The notes beneath the pieces were generated by a model that saw nothing but the letters and a program-made list of their open reading frames with translations, was not told the origin of the DNA and searched no databases. DNA of 5,408 nt from Marmoricola sp. (GTDB lineage: Bacteria > Actinomycetota > Actinomycetes > Propionibacteriales > Nocardioidaceae), in assembly GCA_030151765.1 (NCBI GenBank), contig JASLCW010000117.1, positions 1-5,408 on the forward strand, written 5' to 3'. Of this stretch, positions 5,075 to 5,408 are shown piece by piece (the first letter of the stretch is position 1; each line of letters opens with the position of its first letter). Position numbers and translations under genes: made by a program.

Positions 5075-5408
5075 ATGAGTGCCTCCGGTACCCCGGCCAG
5101 TGCCCGTGTCCACTCCTTCGCCGATGACGCGCTCGGTGACCTCGATGCGACCGGTGTCGCGGACGCGATCCGCCTCGGCAGGGTGTCGCGCACGGAGGTC
5201 ATCGAGGCGGCGATCACGCGTGTCGAGAAGGTCGATGTCGAGCTCAACGCGGTCGCCTTCGCGGCGTACGACGCGGCTCGGGTGCAGGCCGGTCAGGGCG
5301 GCACGGGCTTCTTCGCCGGGGTGCCGACCTTCGTGAAGGACAACGCCGACGTGGCCGGAATGCCCACGCAGCAGGGCTCGTCGGCGTACGTCGGCAAGGC
5401 CCGACCCG
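5075..5408 (+). CDS. Amidase signature family enzyme, N-terminal part
   Basis: The first 111 residues of an amidase-signature hydrolase, cut by the right edge; such enzymes usually run to about 450-500 residues. The N-terminus has the helical segment typical of the family (GDLDATGVADAIRLG, then RTEVIEAAITRVEKVDVELNAV). It leads to FFAGVPTFVKDNADVAG, where Lys88 is the expected base of the Ser-cisSer-Lys triad; both serines lie beyond the window. TQQGSSAYVGKARP continues the family pattern. The family hydrolyses amide bonds in substrates from fatty-acid amides and cyclic oligoamides to Glu-tRNA(Gln) in GatA. The N-terminus recalls stand-alone amidases rather than GatA, but the substrate cannot be read from this part. 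There is no signal peptide, so it is probably cytoplasmic. The ATG at 5075 is chosen because no coding similarity extends upstream and a -10-like box lies six bases before it. It diverges from the lipoprotein gene. Confidence 0.87.
   Translation, partial: MSASGTPASARVHSFADDALGDLDATGVADAIRLGRVSRTEVIEAAITRVEKVDVELNAVAFAAYDAARVQAGQGGTGFFAGVPTFVKDNADVAGMPTQQGSSAYVGKARP

Noticed and set aside
4133..5113. 326-codon minus-strand frame across the lipoprotein gene and the end of tag
   Set aside because: It is a frame shadow of the lipoprotein gene with no family likeness. The alternative frame has a lipobox and a coherent beta-rich protein.

Overview
The window is a high-GC stretch of ordinary actinobacterial chromosome. 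The GC-rich third codon positions, the actinobacterial-type DnaE2, an LprG/LppX-like lipoprotein and several start codons without a Shine-Dalgarno sequence all fit. A member of the Propionibacteriales (Nocardioidaceae or Propionibacteriaceae) is my best guess. That guess rests on general resemblance only, not on a marker gene. No transposase, phage gene, CRISPR array, tRNA or rRNA was seen.

Layout from left to right. (1) The 3' end of dnaE2 (error-prone DNA polymerase III alpha subunit) runs in from the left edge and stops at 1472. (2) A 292-bp gene-free stretch (1473-1764) separates it from a convergent gene. It holds a degenerate 17-bp tandem repeat and a long stem-loop (1578-1649) whose mispairs are mostly G-U in the plus-strand RNA. 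(3) A secreted family-18 glycoside hydrolase lies on the minus strand (1765-2760). (4) A 72-bp divergent promoter region follows. (5) A pirin (2833-3735) and a DNA-3-methyladenine glycosylase I, tag (3732-4304), overlap by ATGA and form a two-gene operon. (6) A LolA-fold-like lipoprotein on the minus strand (4306-4992) faces tag with one base between the two stop codons. (7) A second, 82-bp divergent promoter region follows. (8) An amidase-signature enzyme (5075 onward) is cut by the right edge.

The genes do not form one pathway. A loose theme of DNA damage and oxidative stress links dnaE2 (translesion synthesis), tag (repair of alkylated adenine) and pirin (iron-binding cupin, redox-linked in other organisms), but only pirin and tag are physically coupled. 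The GH18 enzyme, the lipoprotein and the amidase are envelope or catabolic functions read from separate promoters.

The most unusual item is the 72-nt stem-loop between dnaE2 and the GH18 gene. Next come the promoter architectures: TANNNT hexamers exactly six bases upstream of SD-less start codons in both divergent regions, one of them sharing its TA step with a possible oppositely directed -10. I see no convincing undescribed multi-gene system here.
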